Notes: generated by a model not told the origin, from the sequence alone. DNA of 64,000 bases from JAEUMG01 sp963805405 (GCA_963805405.1 CAWDUC010000020.1:1116001-1180000), one strand, 5' to 3'; counted from the first letter of the stretch, positions 20,164 to 29,474 are shown. Made by a program: numbers and translations.

Positions 20164-20214
20164 GCTGAGCGCTCAGCATTACGTGATCCGGTTTGCGAGG
20201 CGATAGCCTCAAAC
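20164..20214 (+). terminator. Palindrome and stem-loop after rne
   Basis: A perfect 14-bp palindrome (20164-20177) is followed by a hairpin at 20191-20214 (GAGGC-gata-GCCTC extended by GTTT/AAAC with one bulge). No long T-run follows, so it is a weak terminator candidate in the 99-bp gap between rne and the M48 gene. Confidence 0.4.
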
Positions 20215-20243
20215 TCGCCTTATTTCGCCGGAAATGAGGGGTA

Positions 20244-21668
20244 ATGTTCGCAAGGAACGCGCATGGGACGAGAATTCGGCGGTCCATGCGTCGGATAGCC
20301 GAAAGCTTAAGGGACTACGCGAGTCAGTTCCTGGTGTTGGTCATGGCGGCAGCCATGGCCAATTTGCCTTCGGCCGGTTTTGCCCAGGAAGCTGCGCCTA
20401 AGCTCATCCGCGACGCCGAAATCGAAGGCCTCATGCGGCTTTATACGAAGCCTATCTTCCAGGCCGCGGGGCTAAATCCGGGTGCTGTAAAAGTTTATCT
20501 GATCAACGACCAGCGCATCAATGCCTTCGTCGCTGGCGGTCAGCGCATTTTCATCAACACCGGCCTTCTCACACAGGCAAAGACGCCCAATGAGGTGATC
20601 GGCGTGCTCGCACACGAGACCGGCCACATTGCGGGTGGCCATCTTGCTCGAATGGGACAGGAAATTGACCGGCAGAGCACGACCGTCATCATCGGCATGC
20701 TGCTGGGTGCGGCCGCCATGGCTGGCGGCATGGCCACAGGCGAAGGCGATGCAGTTCGAGCGGGCCAAGGCATCATGGGTGGTTCAGGGACATTGGCCCA
20801 GCGTCTTGTTCTGAACTACGCACGCGCGATGGAGGCCTCGGCTGACCAAGCTGCGTTGAAATTCTTGACTGCGACCGGTCAATCGGCGGCCGGTATGCTT
20901 ACACTTTTCCAGAAGCTCGCCAACCAGTCGATTGCCTCGGCACAATTCGTAGATCCCTATGTGATGTCTCATCCGATGCCGATGGACCGCATACGAAATC
21001 TCGAAGTCGCTGCGAAAGCCAGTCCTTACTTCAACAAAACAGATTCGCCGGAACTGATGATGAGACATCAGTTGATGCAGGCGAAGCTGACAGGTTTTCT
21101 CACCCCGCATCTAGTCTTTCAAAAGTATCCGACCTCCGACATGAGCATGCCGGCGCGCTATGCCCGCGCCATTGTGATGTTCCGTCAGGGCGACACCCGG
21201 AATGCACTTCCAGTCATCGATAGCCTGATCAAGGACCTTCCAAAAAACCCCTATTTCTGGGAACTCAAAGGGCAAGCCCTCTTGGAAGGAGGCAGCCCCG
21301 CCAAGGCCTTGGCTCCGCTCAGGCAAGCCATTAAACTGTTGCCTTCCAACGGCCTGATCAAGATCATGCTTGCCCAAGCGCTGTTGGGCACAGAGTCGCC
21401 GGAGAACGCACAGGCGGCTGTCAGGACGTTACGGGAAGCCATGAAGTCCGAAGGTGATGTCCCCTCAGTATATAAGCTGATGGCGATGGGTTACGGCCAA
21501 CTCGGCGATATCCCGCGCGCAGAACTTGCCACTGCTGAGGCAGCATATCTTCAGGGTGACCGTAAACTCGCAATCGAGAAGGCACAAATTGCTGCCAGAA
21601 CGTTTAAGCGCGGATCGCCAGAATGGCTTCGCGCAAACGACATCTTAAACTACACTCGAAAGAAATGA
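20244..21668 (+). CDS. M48 metalloprotease with TPR repeats (BepA-like)
   Basis: A 474-residue periplasmic zinc protease/chaperone. A hydrophobic signal segment spans about residues 28-47 (ends SAGFAQEA). The zinc motif H124-E-T-G-H128 and a later EASAD, which supplies the third ligand, define family M48. The C-terminal 200 residues contain TPR-like repeats (FWELKGQALLEGGSPAKALAPLRQAI). BepA-type proteins assist or degrade outer-membrane proteins such as LptD; that function is inferred from architecture. A GAGGGG site precedes the ATG. It is followed by the DsbA-like gene 58 bp later. Confidence 0.9.
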   Translation: MFARNAHGTRIRRSMRRIAESLRDYASQFLVLVMAAAMANLPSAGFAQEAAPKLIRDAEIEGLMRLYTKPIFQAAGLNPGAVKVYLINDQRINAFVAGGQRIFINTGLLTQAKTPNEVIGVLAHETGHIAGGHLARMGQEIDRQSTTVIIGMLLGAAAMAGGMATGEGDAVRAGQGIMGGSGTLAQRLVLNYARAMEASADQAALKFLTATGQSAAGMLTLFQKLANQSIASAQFVDPYVMSHPMPMDRIRNLEVAAKASPYFNKTDSPELMMRHQLMQAKLTGFLTPHLVFQKYPTSDMSMPARYARAIVMFRQGDTRNALPVIDSLIKDLPKNPYFWELKGQALLEGGSPAKALAPLRQAIKLLPSNGLIKIMLAQALLGTESPENAQAAVRTLREAMKSEGDVPSVYKLMAMGYGQLGDIPRAELATAEAAYLQGDRKLAIEKAQIAARTFKRGSPEWLRANDILNYTRKK

Positions 21669-21726
21669 CGCGTGCGCGGTGGCATATGCTGCGTGCGGAA
21701 TTCAACAAATTAGAGAGAGGTAAATC

Positions 21727-22485
21727 ATGGCGCGGCGGCTTATTCGTTTTATGGCCATCTTTCTAGCCATTGCGGTGGCAGGCACCTCTGCCTATGCGGC
21801 GAGTTTCAACGATCAGCAGAAAGAGGAAATTGGCGGTATCGTTCGCGAATACCTCCTGAACAATCCCGGGCTTCTGCGCGAAGTTCTTCAAGAACTTGAG
21901 AAGAAAGAATCAGCGGACGATAGCGCTCGGCAGAAGGTTGCGCTGAAGGACAATGCCGACCAGATCTTTCGGTCTTCTCTCGACCTCGTCGCGGGCAATC
22001 CAAACGGCAAAGTCACGATGGTCGAGTTCTTCGATTACAATTGCGGCTACTGCAAGCGTGCCATGCCTGACGTCATGCGGATGGTTGAAGAGGACAAGGA
22101 TCTACGTTTGGTCATGAAGGAATTTCCGATCCTCGGACCGGGCTCGCTTGTTGCCGCGAAGGCGGCCCTAGCCTCAAAGAAGCAGGGGAAATATTGGGAC
22201 TTTCATCTGGCAATGCTCGGTCGCGATGGCCACGTCGAGGCTGACGCGGTCATGGAGATTGCCAAGTCGGTCGGCCTCGACGTCCAAAAGCTGAAAGCTG
22301 ACATGGAGTCTGAAGAGATTGGCGACATCATAGAAGCAAATATGTCGCTAGCTCAGAAGCTTGGCATCCAAGGGACCCCTGCCTTCATTGTCGATGAGAC
22401 ATTGATCCCGGGAGCGATCGGCTACGAAGCGCTTGCGGCGTCGGTCAAGCAGGTCCGCGACCAGGGTGGCTGCAAGCTTTGTTGA
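21727..22485 (+). CDS. DsbA-family thiol-disulfide oxidoreductase
   Basis: A 252-residue secreted thioredoxin-fold protein with a signal peptide (residues 1 to about 25, ending SAYA-A) and an N-terminal helical region like ScsC/Com1-type proteins. The active site is FFDYNCGYCKRAM (C106, C109). The cis-Pro loop is IQGTPAF. A terminal CKLC pair is an unusual extra dithiol near the C-terminus. A good AGAGAGG ribosome binding site precedes it. It probably acts in periplasmic disulfide formation or isomerisation; the partner is unknown. Confidence 0.9.
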   Translation: MARRLIRFMAIFLAIAVAGTSAYAASFNDQQKEEIGGIVREYLLNNPGLLREVLQELEKKESADDSARQKVALKDNADQIFRSSLDLVAGNPNGKVTMVEFFDYNCGYCKRAMPDVMRMVEEDKDLRLVMKEFPILGPGSLVAAKAALASKKQGKYWDFHLAMLGRDGHVEADAVMEIAKSVGLDVQKLKADMESEEIGDIIEANMSLAQKLGIQGTPAFIVDETLIPGAIGYEALAASVKQVRDQGGCKLC

Positions 22486-22572
22486 CGATCATCCGCGCGT
22501 CTTCCGTGCCCTTCCCTGAGAGCCTATAAACGGTCGTGAGACCACGAGTCGGCGCGTGCCTAAGGGGGGTGG

Positions 22573-23022
22573 ATGAAGCCTGTTTTCGTGCTTAACGGTC
22601 CGAATTTGAATATGCTTGGCCTGCGCGAGCCCGAAACCTATGGCCGCGAGACGCTGGATGACATTCAACGCCTGTGCGATGCCACGGGCGCGAGACTAGG
22701 GCTACTGATCGATTTCAGGCAATCCAATGTGGAGGGCGAACTCGTTTCGTGGATACAGACGGGCCGGACAGAAGCGTGCGGTCTCGTCATCAATGCTGCC
22801 GCCTACACTCATACGTCCGTTGCCATCCACGATGCCATAAAGGCTAGCAACTTACCCGCCGTAGAAGTTCATCTCACGAATGTCTACAAGCGCGAACCCT
22901 TCAGGCACAAAAGCTTTGTGTCTGGAGTCTCGGTTGGTGTGATCTGCGGATTCGGGAGCCACGGTTACGAGTTGGCGCTCGAAGCTCTCTCACGGATCGT
23001 TACTCAAAACAGCAAGAACTGA
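22573..23022 (+). CDS. aroQ: Type II 3-dehydroquinate dehydratase
   Basis: Third step of the shikimate pathway (3-dehydroquinate to 3-dehydroshikimate). The 149-residue protein has the type II signature NGPNLNMLGLREPETYG with the catalytic Tyr, the Asn/His segment INAAAYTHTSVAIHDA and VEVHLTNVYKREPFRHKS. It has a strong AAGGGGGG site before ATG and lies 3 bp upstream of accB, the usual alphaproteobacterial pairing with acetyl-CoA carboxylase genes. Confidence 0.96.
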   Translation: MKPVFVLNGPNLNMLGLREPETYGRETLDDIQRLCDATGARLGLLIDFRQSNVEGELVSWIQTGRTEACGLVINAAAYTHTSVAIHDAIKASNLPAVEVHLTNVYKREPFRHKSFVSGVSVGVICGFGSHGYELALEALSRIVTQNSKN

Positions 23023-23025
23023 AAA

Positions 23026-23529
23026 ATGGTAACAAAAAAATCCTCCCCTTTGGGTCCCGAAACGGAACGGCCGGAACTGTCCCTAATAAGAAGCCTGGCC
23101 GATATTCTAACCGATACGGGGTTGACCGAGATCGAACTCGAGCAAAAAGGTACGCGCGTTCGCGTATCGCGCTCTATCAGTATGAGCGCGGCAGTGGGCC
23201 TGCCGCAAGGCATTCCAGCCGGGTTTTCGCTGGCTACCCCTGCAACGTCAAGTCCGACGACCGTGGCGGCAAACAATGTCGAGCCTGCAACTCACCCCGG
23301 CACTGTAAAATCTCCAATGGTCGGAACCGCGTATCTGGCACCTGCTCCCGGCGCTAACGCCTTCATCGAAGAAGGGGTTGAGGTGAAGCAAGGCCAGACT
23401 TTGCTGATCATCGAGGCCATGAAGACCATGAATCAAATTCCCGCTCCGAAGAGCGGCAAGATCATCCGTATCATGGTGACCAGTGGTCAGCCGGTTGAAT
23501 ATGGTGAGCCGCTCGTGGTGATCGACTAA
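23026..23529 (+). CDS. accB: Biotin carboxyl carrier protein of acetyl-CoA carboxylase
   Basis: A 167-residue BCCP. The biotinyl domain near the C-terminus carries EAMKTM with the biotinylated lysine K133, preceded by the thumb region (YLAPAPGANAFIEEG), and a Pro/Ala/Thr-rich linker spans about residues 55-90. The N-terminal helix (LSLIRSLADILTDTGLTEIELEQ) is the AccC-binding type. It shuttles CO2 in the first step of fatty acid synthesis. accC follows after 2 bp. Confidence 0.96.
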   Translation: MVTKKSSPLGPETERPELSLIRSLADILTDTGLTEIELEQKGTRVRVSRSISMSAAVGLPQGIPAGFSLATPATSSPTTVAANNVEPATHPGTVKSPMVGTAYLAPAPGANAFIEEGVEVKQGQTLLIIEAMKTMNQIPAPKSGKIIRIMVTSGQPVEYGEPLVVID

Positions 23530-23531
23530 TC

Positions 23532-24878
23532 ATGTTCGACAAGATCCTGATTGCCAATCGTGGCGAGATCGCCCTGCGCGTAATGCGAGCATGCCGCGAG
23601 CTTGGCATTCAGACCGTTGCAGTTCATTCGACCGCGGATGAAGAGGCGATGCATGTCCGTCTTGCCGATGAGAGCGTCTGCATAGGACCGCCAGCCGCGC
23701 GCGACAGCTACCTCAATATCCCGGCCATCGTCTCGGCTTGCGAGATCACCGGCGCCGAAGCTGTGCATCCCGGCTATGGGTTTCTCTCGGAGAACGCACG
23801 TTTTGCTGAGATTCTGACCGAACACGGTATCAAGTTCATCGGTCCGAGCGCCGAACATATCCGCGTCATGGGCGATAAGATCGAGGCGAAGCGCACGGCG
23901 AGGGCATTGGGGATTCCCGTCGTTCCAGGCTCGGAAGGTGGTATCAGCGACTTGGCACAAGCGCGGGCGCTGGCACGGGAGGTTGGATATCCCGTTCTGA
24001 TCAAGGCGACTGCTGGCGGTGGTGGCCGCGGTATGAAGGTCGCCCACTCGGAAGCCGATCTCGAAACGGCGCTTGGAACGGCTCAGTCGGAAGCCAAGGC
24101 CGCGTTCGGCAATGACGAAGTCTATATGGAGAAGTATCTCTCGCATCCGCGTCACATCGAGATACAGGTTCTCGGCGACGGCCAGGGACGCGCGGTCCAT
24201 CTTGGAGAGCGCGACTGCTCGTTGCAGCGCCGCCATCAGAAAGTGTGGGAGGAAGCGCACTCTCCTGCCCTCAATTCAGTGCAACGCGAAGAGATTGGCG
24301 ATCGGGTCGCGCAAGCGATGCGTGATCTCGGTTATGAAGGCGTCGGAACGGTCGAGTTTCTTTACGAGAACGGCGAGTTTTATTTCATCGAGATGAATAC
24401 GCGACTCCAAGTCGAGCATCCCGTGACTGAAATGCTCACCGGACTCGATCTGGTGCAGGAGCAAATCAGTATCGCGTCAGGTGCCGCCCTAAAATATGCG
24501 CAGAGCGACATTTCCTTTAGCGGTCATGCCATCGAGTGCAGGATCAACGCAGAAAATCCGCACAGTTTTGCGCCATCACCTGGCAGGGTCGATGCTGTGC
24601 ATGTCCCCGGAGGATTGGGCGTGCGCATCGATTCAGCCATTTACGCCGGCTATCGCATCCCGCCCTATTACGACAGTTTGATTGGCAAGCTTATCGTCTT
24701 CGGCAAGACCCGTACCGAATGTCTCATGCGTTTGCGGCGCGCCTTGTCGGAATATGTAATCGAAGGTGTCGAGACGACCATTCCGCTCTTCCAACGTCTG
24801 GTTGGTGAGCCTGACATCATTGACGGCCATTACGACATTCACTGGCTTGAGCATTTCCTGCACCGCCCGCCGTCATGA
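23532..24878 (+). CDS. accC: Biotin carboxylase subunit of acetyl-CoA carboxylase
   Basis: ATP-dependent carboxylation of BCCP biotin. The 448-residue ATP-grasp enzyme begins MFDKILIANRGEIALRV. The glycine-rich ATP loop (KATAGGGGRGMK), the motif EMNTRLQVEHPVTE with catalytic and metal-binding Glu/Asn/Arg, and HAIECRINAENP are all present. Its stop overlaps the aat start by ATGA (24875-24878). Confidence 0.97.
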   Translation: MFDKILIANRGEIALRVMRACRELGIQTVAVHSTADEEAMHVRLADESVCIGPPAARDSYLNIPAIVSACEITGAEAVHPGYGFLSENARFAEILTEHGIKFIGPSAEHIRVMGDKIEAKRTARALGIPVVPGSEGGISDLAQARALAREVGYPVLIKATAGGGGRGMKVAHSEADLETALGTAQSEAKAAFGNDEVYMEKYLSHPRHIEIQVLGDGQGRAVHLGERDCSLQRRHQKVWEEAHSPALNSVQREEIGDRVAQAMRDLGYEGVGTVEFLYENGEFYFIEMNTRLQVEHPVTEMLTGLDLVQEQISIASGAALKYAQSDISFSGHAIECRINAENPHSFAPSPGRVDAVHVPGGLGVRIDSAIYAGYRIPPYYDSLIGKLIVFGKTRTECLMRLRRALSEYVIEGVETTIPLFQRLVGEPDIIDGHYDIHWLEHFLHRPPS

Positions 24879-25534
24879 GCGCAACTGTTACGCCGCAAAT
24901 CCTGCTTAAGGCCTATGCTGCCGGGATTTTTCCGATGGCGGAGAGTGCGGAAGACAATGCGCTTTACTGGATCGAGCCCGAGGAACGCGGCACGATACCC
25001 TTGGACGGCCTTATCATCTCCCGCACTTTGCGAAAAAGCGTGCGACGCGGGAACTTTACGATTCGGATTGATACCTCATTTCCTGAGGTGATCGCTGGGT
25101 GCGCAGCGCGCTATCCAGGACGCGGGTCAACTTGGATCAACGGAAGGATACGCTCGCTTTACGGACAGCTATTCAAAATGGGGTGCTGCCACACTGTCGA
25201 AGCGTGGTATAGCGGTGAACTCGTCGGGGGACTATACGGCGTCAGGATCGGTGCAGCTTTTTTTGGCGAGAGCATGTTCTCACTCAAAAGCGATGCGAGC
25301 AAGGTAGCGCTCGTCCACCTTGTCGCACGGCTGAATGCGGGGGGCTTCCAGCTTCTCGACGCGCAGTTCATGAATCCCCATCTGGCAACGCTTGGGGCGT
25401 TACCACTGAATCGCATCGAGTATCATGAGCTGTTGGAGCCGGCGCTTGCAGGAGACGCAGACTTCTTCAGGTTCTCGCAAGACGACAATCCGGATGTCGT
25501 TCTCGAGTATGCGAGAGGGAATAAAGCCGACTAA
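24875..25534 (+). CDS. aat: Leucyl/phenylalanyl-tRNA-protein transferase
   Basis: Adds Leu or Phe to N-terminal Arg/Lys of proteins, marking them for ClpAP (N-degron pathway). The 219-residue protein has the signatures YAAGIFPMAE, YWIEPEERG, TWINGRI, HTVEAWYSGELVGGLYGV and FFGESMFS. It overlaps accC by 4 bp and ends 4 bp into the convergent DUF2155 gene. Confidence 0.95.
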   Translation: MSATVTPQILLKAYAAGIFPMAESAEDNALYWIEPEERGTIPLDGLIISRTLRKSVRRGNFTIRIDTSFPEVIAGCAARYPGRGSTWINGRIRSLYGQLFKMGCCHTVEAWYSGELVGGLYGVRIGAAFFGESMFSLKSDASKVALVHLVARLNAGGFQLLDAQFMNPHLATLGALPLNRIEYHELLEPALAGDADFFRFSQDDNPDVVLEYARGNKAD

Positions 25535-26004
25535 TCGTCCGGCGTGTCTTCGTCTGCCTGACCATTTGGCATCTGATCCGGCGCCGCTTCGATTACCGGT
25601 GGCGGCGCGCTAGGGTCGCGACAGCCAGTTAGCCAGACGTCGAAAACCGGATGCTCGACGGCGTTCAGACCGGGACTTTCCGCGAACATCCAGCCTGTGA
25701 ACACACGCTTGCGGCTCTTGTCTGTCTCCAATTCGTCAACTTCAACGAAGGAGGTTGTCTTGGGTTCTTCTGTAGGCGGACGGGAATAGCAAACGCGGGG
25801 ACGCACGATAACGCCACCAAAGCGGGCTTCTTGTCCAATCTCGACTTCGAAGCTGGTGGTGATGCCGGTTATCTTGTCTAAGCCCGCAAACGTGGCGATC
25901 GGATTGGCAATACGCTCAGCTCCCGCTCCGGGCGTGAGAGATACAAGAATGCAAATTGCAAGCGCGGCTGGGCGAACCCAGCCACCCATTATGATCACGG
26001 TCAC
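25531..26004 (-). CDS. DUF2155 periplasmic protein
   Basis: A 157-residue secreted protein with a hydrophobic signal (ending GAGAERI) and the DUF2155 core (ATFAGLDKITGITTSFEVEIGQEARFGGVIVRPRVCYSRPPTEEP, then VFTGWMFAESPGLNAVEHPVFDVWLTGC). Two cysteines in this core could pair. Function is unknown; the gene is conserved next to aat and NDUFA12 in alphaproteobacteria. Its start overlaps the MCE gene stop (ATGA, 26004-26001). Confidence 0.9.
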   Translation of the reverse strand: MTVIIMGGWVRPAALAICILVSLTPGAGAERIANPIATFAGLDKITGITTSFEVEIGQEARFGGVIVRPRVCYSRPPTEEPKTTSFVEVDELETDKSRKRVFTGWMFAESPGLNAVEHPVFDVWLTGCRDPSAPPPVIEAAPDQMPNGQADEDTPDD

Positions 26005-26543
26005 TGAGGCGCGGTTTCTGGCGCTGGCTCGACGCCGGGCGTCGTCTCTTCCTTGGCGGGCGGTGTACCAGCTTCCGGGGACGTTTCCTCGGACTTGGAC
26101 TTGTTATCGAACATTGCTTGGCTGATGAGCGACCAAATATCAACTGCGCCCTGAGTGTAGGCTATCCTTCCGCCCTCGGCGAGCTTGGTGTCGGATCCGC
26201 CTGGTTCAATGGCGATGAAATTCGAACCCAAGAGACCTTCGGAAGTTATCTTGGCGGTCGTATCGTCGCTGAGCGAAAGTTTCGGATCGATGGTCATGGT
26301 GATGACCGCCTGGTAGTTCTCGGGATTGAGCACTTGGCTGGTCACCGTACCGACCTTGATACCTGCCAGACGAACATCCGTGCCCGTGTTAACACCCGCC
26401 GCATTGTCGAATTCGGCCGTCACCGAATAACCGCCAGCGCCGTCCGCTTTGCCGGACGCCTGATAGGCATAAACGAAGAAAATGGCGGCAATCAAAATCA
26501 CTGCCGCGCCTATTGCCGTTTCAACCGTCGAATTGTTGTTCAT
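26001..26543 (-). CDS. MCE/MlaD-domain lipid transport protein
   Basis: A 180-residue periplasmic MCE protein anchored by one N-terminal helix (ETAIGAAVILIAAIFFVYAY). The MCE core YSVTAEFDNAAGVNTGTDVRLAGIKVGTV is followed by the pore-loop region SEGLLGSNFIAIEPGG. The C-terminal 40 residues are Glu/Pro/Thr-rich and disordered. MlaD hexamers move phospholipids between membranes, with MlaEF in the inner membrane. The only mla partner here is an mlaF fragment 37 kb away, so its cognate permease is not established. Confidence 0.88.
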   Translation of the reverse strand: MNNNSTVETAIGAAVILIAAIFFVYAYQASGKADGAGGYSVTAEFDNAAGVNTGTDVRLAGIKVGTVTSQVLNPENYQAVITMTIDPKLSLSDDTTAKITSEGLLGSNFIAIEPGGSDTKLAEGGRIAYTQGAVDIWSLISQAMFDNKSKSEETSPEAGTPPAKEETTPGVEPAPETAPQ

Positions 26544-26626
26544 GCCATGCTTCCGAAGAATCGGGGCTCCCGGTCAAATTCCCACAGCCGACAGAAGCCG
26601 CAAAATGTGGCGGCAAAGCGCCCGCA

Positions 26627-27025
26627 CTATTCGGGACTCCACGCTTGGTAATCCGGCGCCACCGGTTTGGGCTTGCCCTGTCCAATGATGCTGCCAGGTG
26701 GCCGGTAGGCTTGCGACGTGCCCGTCAGGTTTGGTTGATGCGGCAACTGCCACTCCCGTGGCTTGTAGGAACCCTTTGTGGGCGGCGTGTCGACCTTGTA
26801 GTGCATCCAGCCATGCCAACCCGGGGGGATGGCAGAGGCTTCCGCGTAGCCGTTATAGACCACCCAGCGATGCTCCCGGATTGATGCCGGGATGGCGGAA
26901 GGCGCGCGGTAATAGCGGTTGCCGAATTCGTCGTCGCCAACAAATTCGCCCTTCCGCCAGGTCCAGAATCGCGTCCCCACGGTTTCACCGCTCCACCAGG
27001 TGAATATCTGTTCAAGAAGCTTCAT
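26627..27025 (-). CDS. Complex I accessory subunit NDUFA12/B17.2
   Basis: A 132-residue homologue of mitochondrial NDUFA12, found with complex I in alphaproteobacteria. Hallmarks are TRKGEFVG-like WRKGEFVGDDEFGNRYYR, HRWVVYNGYAEASAIPPGWHGWMHY and PPTKGSYKPREWQLPHQPNLTGT. It is peripheral on the membrane-proximal arm. It lies 83 bp upstream of the MCE gene and is a useful taxonomic marker. Confidence 0.95.
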   Translation of the reverse strand: MKLLEQIFTWWSGETVGTRFWTWRKGEFVGDDEFGNRYYRAPSAIPASIREHRWVVYNGYAEASAIPPGWHGWMHYKVDTPPTKGSYKPREWQLPHQPNLTGTSQAYRPPGSIIGQGKPKPVAPDYQAWSPE

Positions 27026-27124
27026 TTTTCCTGCGTAGTCCCTGCTGCAGCAGTAGGAATTTGCGGCGGACTATGGCTTAAGCGGACCGCTAGGTCCAGT
27101 CGCAGTTCTACCGCTAACGGCCTG

Positions 27125-29140
27125 TCACTGCGCCGCAGTAAACAAGGCCGGTACCGTCTCGTCCCCGGCTTGGCTGCGCGTAACGACTCTAATAACGCTC
27201 ATGCGTTCCAATACCGCCAGAAAGTCAGCCATTTCTTCCCGCGTCGGGGGCGCCGGACTCGGGACCGCATAAAGATGCATTCCCCGCCTCAGGCGCTCGC
27301 GCGTAAGGCTGAGAAGATAAACGGGCTCTGTTTCTTCTCGCGCCACCACTTCATAGTCAGATTTCCACAACCGCAAAACAAGGCGGTAGTTTCCGGGGTC
27401 ATCTGACTTTAGCGTCCAGGTCAGAAGAGATCGCAGGCCTTCATGCAACACCGGCCTTGGAGCCAGGTCATCGAGCGTCGCTTCAGGATTGAGATATGGC
27501 AACCCGTCTTTCCAATGCCATTTGGGCTGCAATTTCCAGCCACTATCGTCCAGCGCCGCAGCGAGTGTTGCCGGACCGCCAAGCCATTGAAGGGCGAATT
27601 CCTCCTCGGGCTTGCCGGCAAGATCGATGCGCCGACGAGGCAGCTTGGTCCATCCAGACGCCTGCCAATCCGCAAAACTCTGACGATGAACCACATGCCG
27701 AGGCGCATAGAGTTCAACAGCGTGCGCAAAGCTCGCGCCTATGTGAGCAGCTCCCGCCATCACAACCGCGACAAGCGCAATCGCCGCAAGCCCGACTGGG
27801 GCAACACGGCGAGGCGGTATTGCTTCGAGTACCATTCCAAAGGCGGCAGTCACGATCGCTCCAAAGAGGAACCCTCCCAAAACGTCCGAAAGCCAGTGCA
27901 CCCCGAGATAGAGACGAGAATAGGCGATGGCTACGACGGCGATCCCGCAGATCGCGAAGACAAGCGAGCGACCCCATCGACCCATCGAGTGGCTAACCAG
28001 AACGGCCAAGACACCTAGTGTCACGGTGGCAACGGCTGTGTGTCCGGATGGAAACGCATAAGATGCAGCGTCTGGATAGAGTTCGACGGGACGCGCTTTG
28101 TGGATCCCAAATTTTAGAGCGAGGACGAATATTCTCGCTGCCATAATGGCGGCTAGGACTGCCAAACCGGCTCGCCATGACCTACGGATAAATAACCATC
28201 CCGCCATCGCGAGCCCCAGTGCGGTCATCACTGGCCAATCACCTAGCATCGTGATTGCCACCATTATATCGTCGGCCGGGGCATTGCGCAGTTCGCGCAT
28301 CAGCTTATTGACCGAAAGATCAATGTTCAGGAAGGCGCCGCCCGCATATATCCCGATCGCCATGTCGATTAGCGCGACAAGCGCCATTACCGCCACGGCC
28401 GCAAATACGACGACAAGCAAGGATCGCGGATTTTCGGGTGCTATCGCACGGCCGAACCGCCGCCAGAATGGATTGGGCCTCTTTCGCGCCCATGCGGATA
28501 ACCGCGCAAGCCCTCGCCCAACAAGTGGCGAAACGCCCGCAACACCAAGACGGATGAGCCATCCGGCGATCGCAAGAACAACGAGCAGTACAAGAAGAAC
28601 GACGACGAGGCGGCCACTCAACTCGCCCGCCAGCGCGAGCCCCTGCCCTAATAATATACCTGGCAACACGTGGGCTGCTCCCCAGACGATGCCGGAGCCG
28701 ATATTAACGGTGGCAAAAAAGAGTTGCCCCATACCGAACATGCCGACGATGCCAGGTACGACAGCTTTTACGCCGGGCACAAAACGTCCAATCGCAATCG
28801 ACTTGCCACCATGCTGGCGGACGAAGTCTTCGCCGCGGGCCACGAGAGCGGGATATCGGTTGAGAGGCCACAGCGTCTTGAGCCGCTCACCGAAAAGCCT
28901 CCCAGCCCAGTAAGACAGTTGGTCGCCGAGAATTGCGCCGGTGATTGTAGCCAGGAGGATGGGCCAAAAGTTCAGGTGACCTGTCCCCACGAGCATGCCC
29001 GCCCCCACCAGGACTGCGGTCGAAGGCACAAAAAGGCCGATGATGAGAAGCGCCTCACCGAAGGCGATCAGGAAAACGATCGCTATTGCCCAAGTCGGGT
29101 TCTGGGCAAAATAGTCAAGATAAGGCTGTATCGTTTCCAT
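27125..29140 (-). CDS. DedA-PAP2-LssY fusion membrane protein
   Basis: A 671-residue polytopic protein joining three modules. Residues about 1-200 are a DedA/VTT domain (GEALLIIGLFVPSTAVLVGAG, GRFVPGVKAVVPGIVGM). Residues about 230-460 are a PAP2 phosphatase with all three motifs (KFGIHKARP, PSGHTA, SRLYLGVHWLSD). The C-terminal soluble part about 480-660 resembles LssY_C. Flippase-like DedA domains act on undecaprenyl phosphate or phospholipids and PAP2 removes phosphates, so recycling of a lipid carrier or phosphatidate is likely but inferred. No neighbours form an obvious operon. Confidence 0.9.
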   Translation of the reverse strand: METIQPYLDYFAQNPTWAIAIVFLIAFGEALLIIGLFVPSTAVLVGAGMLVGTGHLNFWPILLATITGAILGDQLSYWAGRLFGERLKTLWPLNRYPALVARGEDFVRQHGGKSIAIGRFVPGVKAVVPGIVGMFGMGQLFFATVNIGSGIVWGAAHVLPGILLGQGLALAGELSGRLVVVLLVLLVVLAIAGWLIRLGVAGVSPLVGRGLARLSAWARKRPNPFWRRFGRAIAPENPRSLLVVVFAAVAVMALVALIDMAIGIYAGGAFLNIDLSVNKLMRELRNAPADDIMVAITMLGDWPVMTALGLAMAGWLFIRRSWRAGLAVLAAIMAARIFVLALKFGIHKARPVELYPDAASYAFPSGHTAVATVTLGVLAVLVSHSMGRWGRSLVFAICGIAVVAIAYSRLYLGVHWLSDVLGGFLFGAIVTAAFGMVLEAIPPRRVAPVGLAAIALVAVVMAGAAHIGASFAHAVELYAPRHVVHRQSFADWQASGWTKLPRRRIDLAGKPEEEFALQWLGGPATLAAALDDSGWKLQPKWHWKDGLPYLNPEATLDDLAPRPVLHEGLRSLLTWTLKSDDPGNYRLVLRLWKSDYEVVAREETEPVYLLSLTRERLRRGMHLYAVPSPAPPTREEMADFLAVLERMSVIRVVTRSQAGDETVPALFTAAQ

Positions 29141-29180
29141 GCGCTACAATTCGCCGAGGCGAGTTAGGGTCGAATTGGGG

Positions 29181-29474
29181 CTAGGGTTGGGCACCTTGCC
29201 GAAGTTTCCCGATATCGGGCTGAGACCGGAGGCAAGAGTTGTCTGCAAGAGGTATCTGGTCATATGCGTTTGGCAATAACATCGGTCTGCAGATTTTAAG
29301 TGGCCGTAAGGGCAATGCAGCGGCCATGGTCGCGGCCTGTAGCTCGAGAGCGGCCGGCACATCTGCCATCCAATCATCATGGCCCTCCCAGTTCATCGCG
29401 CCCGATGGAATCGCCGAAATAACGAGCCCGATCAGGGCGGTCAGTGCCAATTTGATCATTGAAAGCGGCGGCAT
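29181..29474 (-). CDS. Small secreted hypothetical protein
   Basis: A 97-residue frame (possibly starting at the second ATG, 29459) with a clear signal peptide (MIKLALTALIGLVISAIPSGA). The mature part has two cysteines and the segment NAYDQIPLADNSC, reminiscent of small secreted proteins in rhizobia. No ribosome binding site is obvious, and the gene is predicted only from signal peptide and composition. Function unknown. Confidence 0.5.
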   Translation of the reverse strand: MPPLSMIKLALTALIGLVISAIPSGAMNWEGHDDWMADVPAALELQAATMAAALPLRPLKICRPMLLPNAYDQIPLADNSCLRSQPDIGKLRQGAQP

